Positions 49,362 through 58,477 of a stretch of 64,000 nucleotides of DNA are shown in pieces. Below the pieces are notes generated by a model. The model was not told the DNA's origin, ran no database searches, and worked only from the letters and a program-made list of their open reading frames with translations. Source of the stretch: CAVQAH01 sp963784195 (lineage in GTDB: Bacteria > Acidobacteriota > Vicinamibacteria > Vicinamibacterales > 2-12-FULL-66-21); assembly GCA_963784195.1 (NCBI GenBank), contig CAWARA010000013.1, positions 248,001 to 312,000 on the forward strand. Reading direction: 5' to 3'. How positions within the stretch are numbered: position 1 is the stretch's first letter; each line of letters opens with the position of its first letter. Both the position numbers and the translations under genes were made by a program.

Positions 49362-49550
49362 CGGAGATATCGTACACGACATTCCCTGTCAGGTCGGTGA
49401 CCTCGACGATCATGCACGTTCGCGTGATGACCCCGCTGACCTCGTCGCTGCACGTGCAATTGCTCCGACACTGTCGTCTCCCGTGTGCCAGCCGCCACGA
49501 GGATCCCGTTGGTGTTCCCCGTCACGTTGTTCTGGTCGATGACGGAATGC
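49362..49550. other. Intergenic, no gene seen
   Basis: The 250 bp between the DUF1207 stop and the ECF sigma gene show no credible ORF. The only feature recognised is the sigma-gene promoter at 49551-49580. Confidence 0.4.
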
Positions 49551-49580
49551 TTGAGTTTGCAGGGTCGTCCCCGCTATCCT
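49551..49580 (+). promoter_or_regulatory. Promoter of ECF sigma-kinase pair
   Basis: TTGAGT (49551-49556) and TATCCT (49575-49580) separated by 18 bp, a good housekeeping-type promoter, 31 nt before the sigma ATG at 49612. Confidence 0.5.
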
Positions 49581-49611
49581 GTTGCTGCTTCAGCCCTTCG
49601 ACAAGATAGTG

Positions 49612-50187
49612 ATGGCCACACCTCCGGACATCACGGCGCTGCTCGACGATTGGAATCGCGGGAATCACCGTGCACTCGATCAGGTGTTGCCGCTGGTGTA
49701 TGCCGAGCTGCGCCGCATCGCGCGCCGCCAACTTCGCCGCGAGCGGGTGGGGCACACGCTGCAACCGACGGCGCTCGTCCACGAAGCGTATCTGCGACTC
49801 GTCGATCAACGGCAGGTCGATTGGCGGAGTCGGGCGCATTTCTTTGGTGTCGCCGCACAGGTCATGCGGCGGATCCTCGTCGACAACGCCCGTCGCCACA
49901 ACGCGAACAAGCGGGGCGGTGGTGTCCAGTGCGTGTCGATTGATGAGGCTGCGGACATGGCGGTAACCGACGACGTGATATCCGTGCTCGCGCTGGATGA
50001 TGCGCTCGGGCGGCTGGAAACAGTCGATCGCGGCCTCGCGCAGATCGTGGAACTACGCGCGTTTGGCGGGCTGACGGTCGAAGAAGCGGCGCACGTGCTG
50101 AAGGTCTCGGCTTCGACGGCGAAGCGAGAGTGGCGCACCGCCAAGGCGTGGCTCTCGCGTGAACTCGGGGCGGGGAAACGCCCATGA
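49612..50187 (+). CDS. ECF-like RNA polymerase sigma factor
   Basis: Intact 191-residue sigma factor. Region 2: DITALLDDWNRGNHRALDQ, VYAELRRIARRQLRRERVGH, TALVHEAYLRLVDQRQVDW, FFGVAAQVMRRILVDNARRHNANKRGG. Linker with DDVISVLALDDALGRLE. Region 4: AQIVELRAFGGLTVEEAAHVLKVSASTAKREWRTAKAWL. Same family as at 41626 and the truncated copy at 19024. Its TGA overlaps the ATG of the downstream kinase (ATGA), so sigma factor and kinase are made together. Sigma factors encoded next to Ser/Thr kinases without an anti-sigma gene are known to be activated by phosphorylation in other ECF groups (for example ECF43); the same is inferred here. Confidence 0.93.
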   Translation: MATPPDITALLDDWNRGNHRALDQVLPLVYAELRRIARRQLRRERVGHTLQPTALVHEAYLRLVDQRQVDWRSRAHFFGVAAQVMRRILVDNARRHNANKRGGGVQCVSIDEAADMAVTDDVISVLALDDALGRLETVDRGLAQIVELRAFGGLTVEEAAHVLKVSASTAKREWRTAKAWLSRELGAGKRP

Positions 50188-53163
50188 CGGACGCGCGCTG
50201 GCACCAGGTCAAGGCGTTGTTTCAGGCGACGATTGACAGGCCGTCGTCCGAGCGCGGCGAGTTCCTCGCTGCCGCCGTCGGTGGCGATGAAGCGTTGCGT
50301 CGTGACGTCGAGTCGCTGCTCGAGTCGGACAGCTCGGACATGGGCTTCACGGATCGATTGCCATTCCGCGACAAGTCGCCAGTGGGCGATTCCTCCGCCG
50401 AGGCCTGGGCGGGGACCTCTACCGCTGCGCCGCTTTCTCCCACAACCGCCGCCCAGATCGTGAGCGAACTCGAGAGGTCCGCGCACAAGTTGCACCACGG
50501 GGATCGCCTCGGTCCGTACGAAGTCGTGGATGCGCTGGGCGCCGGCGGCATGGGCGAGGTGTATCGCGCCCGCGACACGCGGCTCGATCGAACTGTCGCG
50601 ATCAAAGTCCTGCCGGCGTACGTCGGGCACAATTCTCAAGCGCGCGAGCGCTTCGAGCGCGAAGCGCGCGCCGCCGCAGCACTGAACCATCCCCACATCT
50701 GCACGCTGCACGACATCGGGAGTCATGACGGAATTGACTTCCTCGTCATGGAGTATCTCGACGGCCAGACGCTTGCGGCACGTCTGAAGAGGGGGCCGCT
50801 CGCGTTGGAGCAGGCGCTTCAGTGCGCCATTCAGATTGCCTCAGCGCTCGACAGAGCGCACCGCGCCGGCATCGTGCATCGGGATCTCAAGCCGGGCAAC
50901 GTGATGCTCACGAAGGCCGGCGCAAAGCTGCTCGACTTCGGGCTGGCCAAGGCGAGGGCGCCGGCCATCGGGACGAGCGCCACGTCGATGGCGGGGTCGC
51001 CGGATCTCACGGCGACCGGCCTGATCATCGGCACCGTGCCGTATATGGCGCCGGAACAGATCGAAGGGAAAGCAGCCGACGCGCGCACGGACCTGTTTGC
51101 GTTCGGATCGATGCTCTTCGAGATGGTCACCGGACGTAAGGCGTTCCAGGGAGATAACCACGCGACCTTGATGGTTGCGATTCTCGAACGAGAGCCGCCG
51201 CCGCTCTCGAGTCTCCAGCCGCGCGCAACGCCTGCGCTCGAGCGCATCGTTCGAACGTGTCTGGCCAAGGATCCCGACGATCGTTGGCAGACCGCCCGCG
51301 ATCTCATGCGCGAGCTGCAGTGGCTGGCGGAATCGGATGCCGAGGCAGTCGACGCGCCAGCGACCGTTCGGCAACCTCGCAGACGGTGGACGGTTCCGGC
51401 TCTGACGATCGTGACACTGGGCGCGGTGGCGGCCGGCGGCTACCTCGTGGGTACCCGTGCCACGCCGGCACCGGCTAGCCGCCATTCGTGTTGACCGGCT
51501 GACCGACTTCCCCGGGCTCGAGGAATACCCCGCCATATCTCCCGATGGGAGGTCCGTCGCGTTTACCGCGGACGAGGGTGGGAGGCGTCAGATCTGGGTG
51601 AAGCTGACTGCCGGCGGCGCGCCGCTGCAACTCACGCGCGACGCGGGTGAGCATCTGCGCCCCCGCTGGTCTCCCGATTCGAGCTCGCTTATCTACTTTT
51701 CGCCGCCTTCCGGTGGCGGGCTCACGGGGACGCTGTGGGAGATCTCAGCTCTTGGCGGCACTCCACGCCGCATCGTCGACAGCCTCGCGGATGGTGATGT
51801 CAGCCACGACGGCAGGCGGCTCGCCTTTGTTCGATCGGCCGGCGTACGACTCGAGCTGGTGACGGCCGATCGCGACGGCACCAATGCCAAGGTCATCGCC
51901 CCGCTCGCCGCGGGCTATTCATACGTATCACCTCGTTGGTCGCCGGACGACACGTTGATCGCGTACCAGCGAAACAGGATGAGCCTGGACGATGATGTGT
52001 TCGTCGTTCCGGCAAGCGGCGGCGAGCCGCGCGGGATCACGCAGGCAAGCAATCGGATGAGCGGCTTCGCCTGGTTGCCCGACGGATCGGGCATCGTCAT
52101 GAGCTCGTCACGCGGGAGCACGCTGTACTATCTGCCATCCTTCAACCTGTGGAGTGTCTCGATCACAGGCGGCCCCTGGCGTCAGGAGACATTCGGCGAA
52201 GTCTCGTATCTGTATCCTGACGTCGATCGAACTGGAACGTTGATGGTCTCGCGGCTTCAGTTGCGGTCGGACATCTGGCGATACCCAGTCGACCTGGGCG
52301 CCGCCGAGAACGTCCGTCGCGGCGTGCGTGTCACGCGGCAAACGGGACAGGTGCGAACACCGACGGTGGGCCCGGGCGATAAAGAAGTGGCGTACGTGTC
52401 AGATAGTGGCGGTCACGCGAACATCTGGGTGACGACGATCGACACAGGGGAGAGCCGGCAGATCACCTACGAGCGGGATCCTGACATCTCTGTCGGCGTT
52501 CCAGTGTGGTCGCCTGATGGGCAGCACATCGTCTTCGCCTCCAGTCGTGACGCGCCGAAGGGCCAAAACGGCTACTGGGTGGTGAGCCCTGATGGCAGTG
52601 GTCTACGCAATCTCAGGCTCCACGCCGGCTGGGCGGATTGGTCTGGTGATAGTCGCTGGGTGTATTACTCCGAGGATCCGCATCGTGCGGCGGTTTCGAA
52701 GGTGATGATTGACGGTGGACAACCGGTTGCCGTGCGGACGGATACGGCGGCACGCCCGGCGATCAGCCGCGATGGATCGGCCTTGTACTGGTTGGTCGAG
52801 TTGCTCGCAGGATCTGGTCTCGCCGACTATGAGATTCGCACCGCGACACCTGAAGACGGCCCCGCCCGGACGCTCGCCCGTATCCCCGCCAGCCGCGTCC
52901 CGATCTGGCTGATGATACAACCTGTGATCTCACCGGATGGTAAGTGGCTCGCGTTGCCGCTCGTCGACAACGGAACGTCCAACATCTGGGCCATATCGAC
53001 CGCCGACGGCACGTTTCGCCAGCTCACCGATTTCGGCCGGCGGGCGACGTTCATCGCACGGCGCCTGTCGTGGTCGTCCGACAGCCGATCCATCTTTGGC
53101 GCACTCGGCGAAGGCGAAGCGGACGTGGTGCTGCTGGCGGGAGTCGTCTCGTCAGGTCGCTGA
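50184..53163 (+). CDS. ECF-linked Ser/Thr kinase with N-domain and TolB propeller (one frameshift)
   Basis: Receptor kinase of 992 residues after removing one extra base near 51480. N-domain about 1-55: MTDARWHQVKALFQATID, GGDEALRRDVESLLESDSS. A flexible linker leads to the kinase (about 113-375): LGAGGMGEVYRARD, VAIKVLP, GIVHRDLKPGNVML, DFGLAKARA, YMAPEQIEG. A membrane helix (ALTIVTLGAVAAGGYLVG, about 412-430) sits just before the frame break. The propeller follows: PAISPDGRSVAFTA, RWSPDSSSLIYFS, VWSPDGQHIVFASS, VISPDGKWLALPL, to the stop at 53163. Start ATG 50184 overlaps the sigma stop. The extracytoplasmic propeller would sense a signal; the kinase would act on the sigma factor inside. 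Confidence 0.92.
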
Positions 53164-53191
53164 GAGAAGCCTGTGTGAGGGAGGAGGGGGC

Positions 53192-55861
53192 CTAATGCTT
53201 CCTATCGTCCCGCTGCACCGTTGCGGACCATCCGAGAACGACACGCAGATCTCGAGGCGGCCGCTCGGCCTCGGGCGCCTTGATCATCAGAAAACGGGCG
53301 CCATCGGCGCTGACGTCATAGGCCGCACGCCCGCCACGACCAGTCTGAAACTGGCCCCGAAACAACTCTCGCGGCCGATCGCCCGCGCGGCTCGTCCTCA
53401 CGACAACGGCCATCATACGGTCCGCGACACGGTAGAACAGTTCGGCGCTGTCTCGCCTCCAGAGCGGTTCCGTTCCGCCCCCTAGCGACACCTGTACCGC
53501 ATTCGCGGGATCGGTGCGTGAGGCGACGAACACCTCGTTTCGTCCCCTTGCATCGGAGACATACGCGATCCATCGTCCATCCGGAGAGAACGCAAATGAC
53601 GTCTCATTCGCGGTGGTGTTCAGAAAAGGACGGGCGCTCCGGTCATCGAAGGTCAGAAGAGCAACGTCTCGTCCTGTGCTCTCGCGCTCTTCGACAAATG
53701 CGAGTGTCGAGCCATCCGTTGAAACCGAGTGCGGGATCTTCCGGAAGGGACTCCGTGTCAATCGTTCTTCCACGGCGGAACGCTCAGTTCCCTTCCAGAA
53801 CAGATCGGACGACCCTTCCCGGTCGGCGCTGAAGATGATTCGTGAACCGTCGCCGGACCAGAGGGGGTCCGATCCGGCGTCGTAGGTGAGCTGCGACAGC
53901 GCGTTCCGCGCGATATCGTAGGTCCAGATGTCTTCAGCCGTCCGGCCGTCGATGGCAACCGCGATCATGCGACCGTTAGGGGAGAGTCGCGCCATCGTAT
54001 AAGCCTGCGGGGGTGCAGCCACCGGTTCGATCGCGCCGTTCCGGTCCACCCACACGAGTGTCCGTGCCGACTCGTCATCCGCTCCGGGCAGATAGAGCAG
54101 CCCGCCAGAGCCCGACACACTGAACTGCGCTGCGCCGTCGAGCGAATGGGCCACCCCGTTGAGCACGGGCACGGCTTCCGACGTGAGCCGCCAGTTCCTG
54201 TGGTCAAGCGATGCCAGAAATATGGTCCCTCCACGCATGTAGGCCAGCCGGCCTCCGCGCACGAACCGAGGATTGCTCCCGCCGTGCACGAGCACGTGCC
54301 GCACCGTTCCCCCGAGCGGCTGCACGACGATCTCGGCGTCATTCCAGCTGCCTTCCGTTCCCGTCGTGAAGAGCACCGCGCTGCCATCTGGGAGCAGATC
54401 CGGCCACCGGTGGCTGAACTCGCCCCTTGCGGTATTCAATTCAGTCACGGCGCTCGGCGTACCGCCCTCGGCCGACACCCGGAACAACCCAGAACCATTC
54501 GCTGGCGCAAAGACGATCGAGTCGTTGGCCCAGCTCGCGCCAAAGCCGATCGGCGCCTCTGCCAACGTGCGCACCGGCCCTCCCTGAACGGGAACTCGTT
54601 TCAGCTGGCCATCCGCAAAAAAGCCAATCCATTGGCCGTCGGGGGAGAAGAAAGGCGTCAGCGCGCCCTCCGTGCCCGCTAACGGCATCGACTCCAACGT
54701 CGAAAGGGAACGCACGAACAGTTGCGATCGCCCACCGCGCGTCGCGACGTATGCGACGTGCGCTTCGTCCGGTGCGAACGCGACGACCGGGAAATCCGAG
54801 GATTCGAGCCGCTCGGACGGGGGAAGCGACAGCGCGAAACTGATGGCGCGCGGCTGCGAGGGTGGATCGCCAGCGCCCACCAACCACATCACACCCGCCA
54901 CCGCCCCACCCCCCAGCAACGCGCTGACCGCAGCCACAAGCCGCATTCGGCTGCCGGCTGAACGATCCGCCGCCGGACTCGGTGCCAAGTCCGTCTCAGC
55001 CCGTCCTTCGACAGCCTCCTCCAGTTCGAGCCGGGCATCACCCATGTCTCGAAGGCGGTGGGAGAGGTCCTTCTCGAGACACCGTCGCAGGAGACGACGG
55101 ATCGTGGGAGGGACGTCCTGCGGCACGGCGCTCCAGTCGGGATCGCGCGTGAGGATGTTCGAGAGCGTGTCCGAAATTGTGCCGCCGGCGAAAGCCGACC
55201 GCCCCGTGAACATGTCGAACAGGGTGCAGCCAAACGCCCAGACATCGGCCCGCCTGTCGATCGGTTTACCGCGCGCCTGCTCGGGACTCATGAATGCGGC
55301 AGTACCGAGAACGAGACCTTCCGCGGTGGCGCCGGACGTCAGGGTGGGGGATTCCGCGATCGCTTGGGCCGTCGAGTCGGTGTGAAGCGCCTTCGCCAGG
55401 CCGAAATCGAGCACCTTGACCGACCCACTCGGGGTGATTTTGATGTTGGACGGCTTCAGGTCGCGATGGATGACGCCGCGGTCGTGAGCAGCCTCCATCG
55501 CGGCGGCGATCTGCCCACCGATAGTGAGGGCTTCCTTGACTGGCAGCGGACCCAGATGGGAACGGTCCGCAAGCGTCTCCCCGGCGATGAGCTCCATCAC
55601 CAGAAATGGAACATTGTCGATCAGCTCGAATCCGTACACCGTTGCGATATTGGGGTGATTGAGAGAGGCGAGCAACCGTGCTTCGCGATCGAATCGGGCG
55701 AGGCGGTCGGGATGTGACGCGAGCTCGGGGCGGATCACCTTGATCGCGACCTCCCGTCCCAAGCGGGAGTCGCGAGCTCGGTAGACGGCGCCCATGCCGC
55801 CCTCGCCAATGAGCTCGATAAGTTCGTACGTGCCGAGAACGGCGCCCACACGCACCACCAT
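53192..55861 (-). CDS. Ser/Thr protein kinase with TolB propeller
   Basis: Intact 889-residue receptor kinase. The kinase starts at once (residues about 12-280): LIGEGGMGAVYRARD, VAIKVIRPE, GVIHRDLKPSNIKI, DFGLAKALH, FMSPEQARGKPIDRRAD; it lacks the N-domain of the ECF-linked kinases. A membrane helix (LVAAVSALLGGGAVAGVMWLV, about 310-330) precedes a propeller with AFAPDEAHVAYVA, FFSPDGQWIGFFA, RLSPNGRMIAVAI, SFAFSPDGRWIAYVS and the closing YDVSADGARFLMIK. The ATG at 55861 is 11 nt after a TATAAT. Divergent from the selenocysteine-type peroxiredoxin gene with which it shares a promoter core, so a link with oxidative stress is possible but unproven. Confidence 0.93.
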   Translation of the reverse strand: MVVRVGAVLGTYELIELIGEGGMGAVYRARDSRLGREVAIKVIRPELASHPDRLARFDREARLLASLNHPNIATVYGFELIDNVPFLVMELIAGETLADRSHLGPLPVKEALTIGGQIAAAMEAAHDRGVIHRDLKPSNIKITPSGSVKVLDFGLAKALHTDSTAQAIAESPTLTSGATAEGLVLGTAAFMSPEQARGKPIDRRADVWAFGCTLFDMFTGRSAFAGGTISDTLSNILTRDPDWSAVPQDVPPTIRRLLRRCLEKDLSHRLRDMGDARLELEEAVEGRAETDLAPSPAADRSAGSRMRLVAAVSALLGGGAVAGVMWLVGAGDPPSQPRAISFALSLPPSERLESSDFPVVAFAPDEAHVAYVATRGGRSQLFVRSLSTLESMPLAGTEGALTPFFSPDGQWIGFFADGQLKRVPVQGGPVRTLAEAPIGFGASWANDSIVFAPANGSGLFRVSAEGGTPSAVTELNTARGEFSHRWPDLLPDGSAVLFTTGTEGSWNDAEIVVQPLGGTVRHVLVHGGSNPRFVRGGRLAYMRGGTIFLASLDHRNWRLTSEAVPVLNGVAHSLDGAAQFSVSGSGGLLYLPGADDESARTLVWVDRNGAIEPVAAPPQAYTMARLSPNGRMIAVAIDGRTAEDIWTYDIARNALSQLTYDAGSDPLWSGDGSRIIFSADREGSSDLFWKGTERSAVEERLTRSPFRKIPHSVSTDGSTLAFVEERESTGRDVALLTFDDRSARPFLNTTANETSFAFSPDGRWIAYVSDARGRNEVFVASRTDPANAVQVSLGGGTEPLWRRDSAELFYRVADRMMAVVVRTSRAGDRPRELFRGQFQTGRGGRAAYDVSADGARFLMIKAPEAERPPRDLRVVLGWSATVQRDDRKH

Positions 55862-55872
55862 TGCGGAATGCG

Positions 55873-55880
55873 ATTATAAT
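55873..55880. promoter_or_regulatory. Shared bidirectional -10 core ATTATAAT
   Basis: The palindromic ATTATAAT gives TATAAT on both strands: minus 55878-55873, 11 nt before the kinase ATG at 55861; plus 55875-55880, 47 nt before the peroxiredoxin ATG at 55928. One core may serve both genes. Confidence 0.45.
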
Positions 55881-55927
55881 GCCCAGCGACCACCGTCAGG
55901 CCCGGAGTGTTGGCTACGGGAGATCTC

Positions 55928-56497
55928 ATGCGAGGAACAGTGATCGCCGTTGCTGTGTGTCTGGTGGCGTCGGCCGCACCGGATGCGAGACAGTGCACGC
56001 CTGCGGCAGCGGTCGCCCGGGCGCCTGCGGCGGGTGAGATGGCGCCGGACTTCACGCTGCCCGGAACGGACGGCCGAACGCACCGGTTGTCTGACTACCG
56101 CGACAAGCAGGTCGTGGTGCTGACCTGGTTCGCCAAAGCTTTCACCGACGGCTGAACGGCCCACTGTCGGTCGCTCCGTGAGAGCGGCGACACCCTTCGC
56201 GAGTTCGATGTCGCGTTTTTCGCGGCAAGTGTCGACACACCCGAAACCAACCGCAAATTCGCTGCGCAGAACAGGTTTGACTACCCGCTGCTGAGCGATC
56301 CGGAAAAACGCGTCGCCACCGCGTATGGCGTCGTGAGCAGCACCTCGCGCTACGCCAATCGATGGACTTTCTACATCGGCCGGGACGGCAAGATTCTGCA
56401 CGTCGACAAACAGGTGAATACGAAATCGCACGGAAGTGATATCGCCCGGCGGCTGGCCGAGCTCGGCGTCGCGCGACGACCGTCGTCCGTTCGGTGA
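55928..56497 (+). CDS. Peroxiredoxin (BCP-like) with in-frame TGA at the catalytic position; probable selenoprotein
   Basis: Exported thiol peroxidase of 189 residues if TGA at 56153-56155 is read as selenocysteine (Sec76). The signal peptide (MRGTVIAVAVCLVASAAPDA) is followed by the BCP/Prx fold: MAPDFTLPGTDGRTHRLSDY, VVVLTWFAKAFTDG, then TGA exactly where the peroxidatic Cys stands in relatives (family pattern F-T-x-G-C-T), then TAHCRSLRESG with Cys80 as probable resolving residue, VAFFAASVDTPETNRKFA, YPLLSDPEKRVATAYGV, FYIGRDGKILHVD. The frame is the same before and after TGA and has no other stop until 56495-56497. A SECIS-like hairpin starts 11 nt after TGA (56166-56191). Start ATG 55928 has GGGAGA 6 nt upstream. 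Selenocysteine peroxiredoxins are known in bacteria. The alternative is a TGC-to-TGA error, giving an ordinary cysteine enzyme. Sec insertion genes are not in the window. Confidence 0.8.
56166..56191 (+). promoter_or_regulatory. SECIS-like hairpin in peroxiredoxin mRNA
   Basis: Stem GTCG (56166-56169) with CGAC (56188-56191) and CGCTC (56172-56176) with GAGCG (56182-56186), a small internal loop GT/G containing an unpaired U at 56171, and a 5-base apical loop CGUGA (56177-56181) with a GU. The apical loop begins 22 nt after the TGA, within the spacing of bacterial SECIS elements, and bulged U plus loop GU are known SelB contacts. Judged by eye, not folded by computer. Confidence 0.65.
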
Positions 56498-56519
56498 CGA
56501 CGCCTTAGCAGCCCGCTGT

Positions 56520-56525
56520 TAGAAT
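56520..56525 (+). promoter_or_regulatory. -10 element (TAGAAT) of M55 peptidase gene
   Basis: TAGAAT ends 8 nt before the ATG at 56534, implying a leaderless transcript separate from the peroxiredoxin gene 36 bp upstream. A weak -35 is possible near 56495. Confidence 0.4.
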
Positions 56526-56533
56526 CGCGGGTC

Positions 56534-57598
56534 ATGCGCACACGCCATTTGCTCGTCGCAGTCCTTCTCGCCGCGATGACAAGCGTCGCGGCCCCGGCCC
56601 AGCAGGGACCCAAGGTTCTCCTCCTGTACGACATGGAAGGCGTCACGGATGCGATCCGGCCGCAGGACGTCTCGATGGGATCGGAGACCTATCCCGCCAC
56701 GCGCGAGTCGCTGACCGAAGACGTCAATGCGGCGATTCGCGGGTTGCTCAAAGCAGGCGCACGCGAGGTCGTGTTGACCGACGGCCATGGCAGCGGCAAC
56801 CCCGACCCTGATTATCTTCTCGACAAACTGCCGAAGGGCGCCCGCTTCGACATCCGTGATTCGCCGTACGACCCGTACATCGAAGCGATGGACGAGACCT
56901 TCGACGCGATGGTCACCATCGCGATGCATGGGAAGGCTGGCGGCAAGGCGTTCCTGGCGCACACCTACAACGGCCACACACGCTGGGTGATGGCCGGTCA
57001 CGACATGAACGAAAGCATGCTCGTGGCCGCGTCCGCCGCGCGCTTCAATGTGCCGCTCATCCTGGTAACTGGAGATGACGTGCTTCGCGATGAAATCCGG
57101 GCGTTCTCCCCGTCGACCGAGTATGTGATCGTCAAAAAGGCGGTGAGCGTTTCCTCCGCCGAGTCCCGGCCGCGAGCGGACGTGTCGCGCGACATCGAAG
57201 CGGCGGCCGAACGGGCGCTGCGGAACAGGAAGAACGTCAAACCCTGGAGGCCGGCGGCAATTGCCAAGTCGTTCGACAACCAGTTCAGTTACATCCTGCC
57301 CGATCAAGCAGCGATAGCGAGCATGTTCCCGCACGCCACGCCGGTCGACAACAAGACAGTGAAAGTGCCGGCGTCGAACTTCCTGGATGCGTATCTCGCG
57401 TTTCGGGCTCTCGCCACGTTCACGGGCATGACCACTCAGCGGATGACCGTGAACGCCATTCGCCAGATGCCAGGCGGGCCCGACATGATTACGAAGGCCC
57501 AGGGTCAGTTGCCTTCGCGCGAGCAGCGGACGTTCGAGCCGACCTCATCGACGATGGATCGCGGTAGTGTCGGACCGGGGAGGCATGGATATCGGTGA
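56534..57598 (+). CDS. M55 family D-aminopeptidase (DppA-like), secreted
   Basis: A 354-residue exported metallopeptidase. The signal peptide (MRTRHLLVAVLLAAMTSVAAPAQ) is followed by the DppA fold with zinc-ligand motifs: LYDMEGV (Asp, Glu near 33-35), VLTDGHGSGNPD (His near 86), TIAMHGKAG (His near 125) and AGHDMNES (His near 148). M55 enzymes cleave short peptides with D-amino acids such as D-Ala-D-Ala. The C-terminal 60 residues are partly non-conserved and Ser/Arg-rich. The ATG at 56534 lies 8 nt after its -10. It stands near a D-aminoacylase gene and a beta-lactamase-family gene, suggesting use of D-amino-acid peptides from cell walls. Confidence 0.9.
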   Translation: MRTRHLLVAVLLAAMTSVAAPAQQGPKVLLLYDMEGVTDAIRPQDVSMGSETYPATRESLTEDVNAAIRGLLKAGAREVVLTDGHGSGNPDPDYLLDKLPKGARFDIRDSPYDPYIEAMDETFDAMVTIAMHGKAGGKAFLAHTYNGHTRWVMAGHDMNESMLVAASAARFNVPLILVTGDDVLRDEIRAFSPSTEYVIVKKAVSVSSAESRPRADVSRDIEAAAERALRNRKNVKPWRPAAIAKSFDNQFSYILPDQAAIASMFPHATPVDNKTVKVPASNFLDAYLAFRALATFTGMTTQRMTVNAIRQMPGGPDMITKAQGQLPSREQRTFEPTSSTMDRGSVGPGRHGYR

Positions 57599-57600
57599 TT

Positions 57601-57695
57601 GTAGCGTCCGGCTTTAACCGGACATCCGCCTCTCGGCCTTAGCCAGGTCCGGCTGAAGCCGGACGTCACGAGGTCCGGCTGAAGCCGGACGCTAC
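57601..57695. repeat. Cluster of three 18-bp REP-like palindromes
   Basis: Three palindromes: GTCCGGCTTTAACCGGAC at 57606-57623, GTCCGGCTGAAGCCGGAC at 57647-57664 and again at 57673-57690. The cluster is bounded by GTAGC (57601-57605) and its complement GCTAC (57691-57695). It lies between the convergent M55 and BON genes. A fourth copy is inside the D-aminoacylase gene (60196-60213). The arrangement is that of a REP/BIME element. Confidence 0.75.
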
Positions 57696-57702
57696 GAGGA
57701 CG

Positions 57703-58110
57703 CTACGGTTTGATCACCAGGCGATCGACGACCTCGCGCACGCCGTTGGTTTCCTTCGCGAGCTGGAGCGCGCGCTGGTGTTCGGATTGCGTGCGCACGG
57801 TTCCGCTGATGGTGACGACGCCCTTCGTGGTGTCGACGTCGATGTCCAACGCCTTCACCGAGTCGTCGAGGGCCATCTTCGATTTGATCTTCGCCGTGAG
57901 CGCGCCGTCGTCGAGCGCCGCCTTCGCCTGACTGGCAACCTCGGCGGTCTTCTCGCCGACCTGCGCGCCGACCTCGCGCGCGCGTTGCGCATCCACGCCG
58001 GCATTGTCGGGCAGCAGACTGCGGCCCGAACCCCACCAGCCCAGGAGGAACCCGCCCACGCCGACAAGGACGACGATCAAGATGATGAGCTTCAGCAGGC
58101 CCCTGAACAT
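57703..58110 (-). CDS. BON domain membrane-anchored protein
   Basis: A 135-residue protein. One N-terminal membrane helix (LLKLIILIVVLVGVGGFLLGW, residues about 4-25), an Ala-rich helical linker and a BON domain at about 70-135 (DGALTAKIKSKMALDDSVKALDIDVDTTKGVVTISGTVRT...NGVREVVDRL). BON domains bind membranes or phospholipids and occur in periplasmic stress proteins such as OsmY. The ATG at 58110 is 4 nt after a GGAGGTGA ribosome site; a GTG at 58116 is less likely. It ends 8 bp from the REP cluster. Confidence 0.88.
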   Translation of the reverse strand: MFRGLLKLIILIVVLVGVGGFLLGWWGSGRSLLPDNAGVDAQRAREVGAQVGEKTAEVASQAKAALDDGALTAKIKSKMALDDSVKALDIDVDTTKGVVTISGTVRTQSEHQRALQLAKETNGVREVVDRLVIKP

Positions 58111-58477
58111 GGTCACCTCCGTCTCTCTCTAGTTTGCTTCATCGAACGGGTGCAGAAGATGTACCTGAACGGTTACGTAAACTGGCGCAAGAAGGTCCGT
58201 ACATGACAGGGCAGGGAGGTCCGAAGACGCCCCCTGCAGCCTATTGGCAGGAAGTGGTGGCGAGGCGGTTGCTCCAGCTGAACGCCGAAGCGGTGGGCCG
58301 GAATGCGTTTCCGCTTTCCGACACCGCTTGATAGAGCAACCGGAATGCCACGCTGGAAGCCGCTGATTTCTGCCCTGAATACGCGAAAATCTTAACTCGA
58401 CCATGTTTGGGTGTGAATCCAGGAAACCCAGCCGGCGTTACTGTGTGTAGCCGCGGTGCTACTCACGCCGCCTGGGC
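58111..58477. other. Intergenic region, no confident gene
   Basis: 382 bp between the BON gene and the D-aminoacylase start. A 42-codon plus-strand ORF (ATG 58203 to 58331) has no clear ribosome site and no recognised domain, so I do not call it. Near 58449-58475 is an imperfect inverted repeat GCGG(T)...CCGC. The promoter of the next gene is at its end. Confidence 0.4.

Noticed and set aside
56153..56155. TGA as an ordinary stop making a 75-residue protein
   Set aside because: The peroxiredoxin fold continues in frame for 113 residues after it and the site matches the catalytic Cys; sequencing error remains possible and is stated.
58203..58331. 42-codon ORF between BON and D-aminoacylase genes
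   Set aside because: No ribosome site of note, no domain, no support beyond being open.
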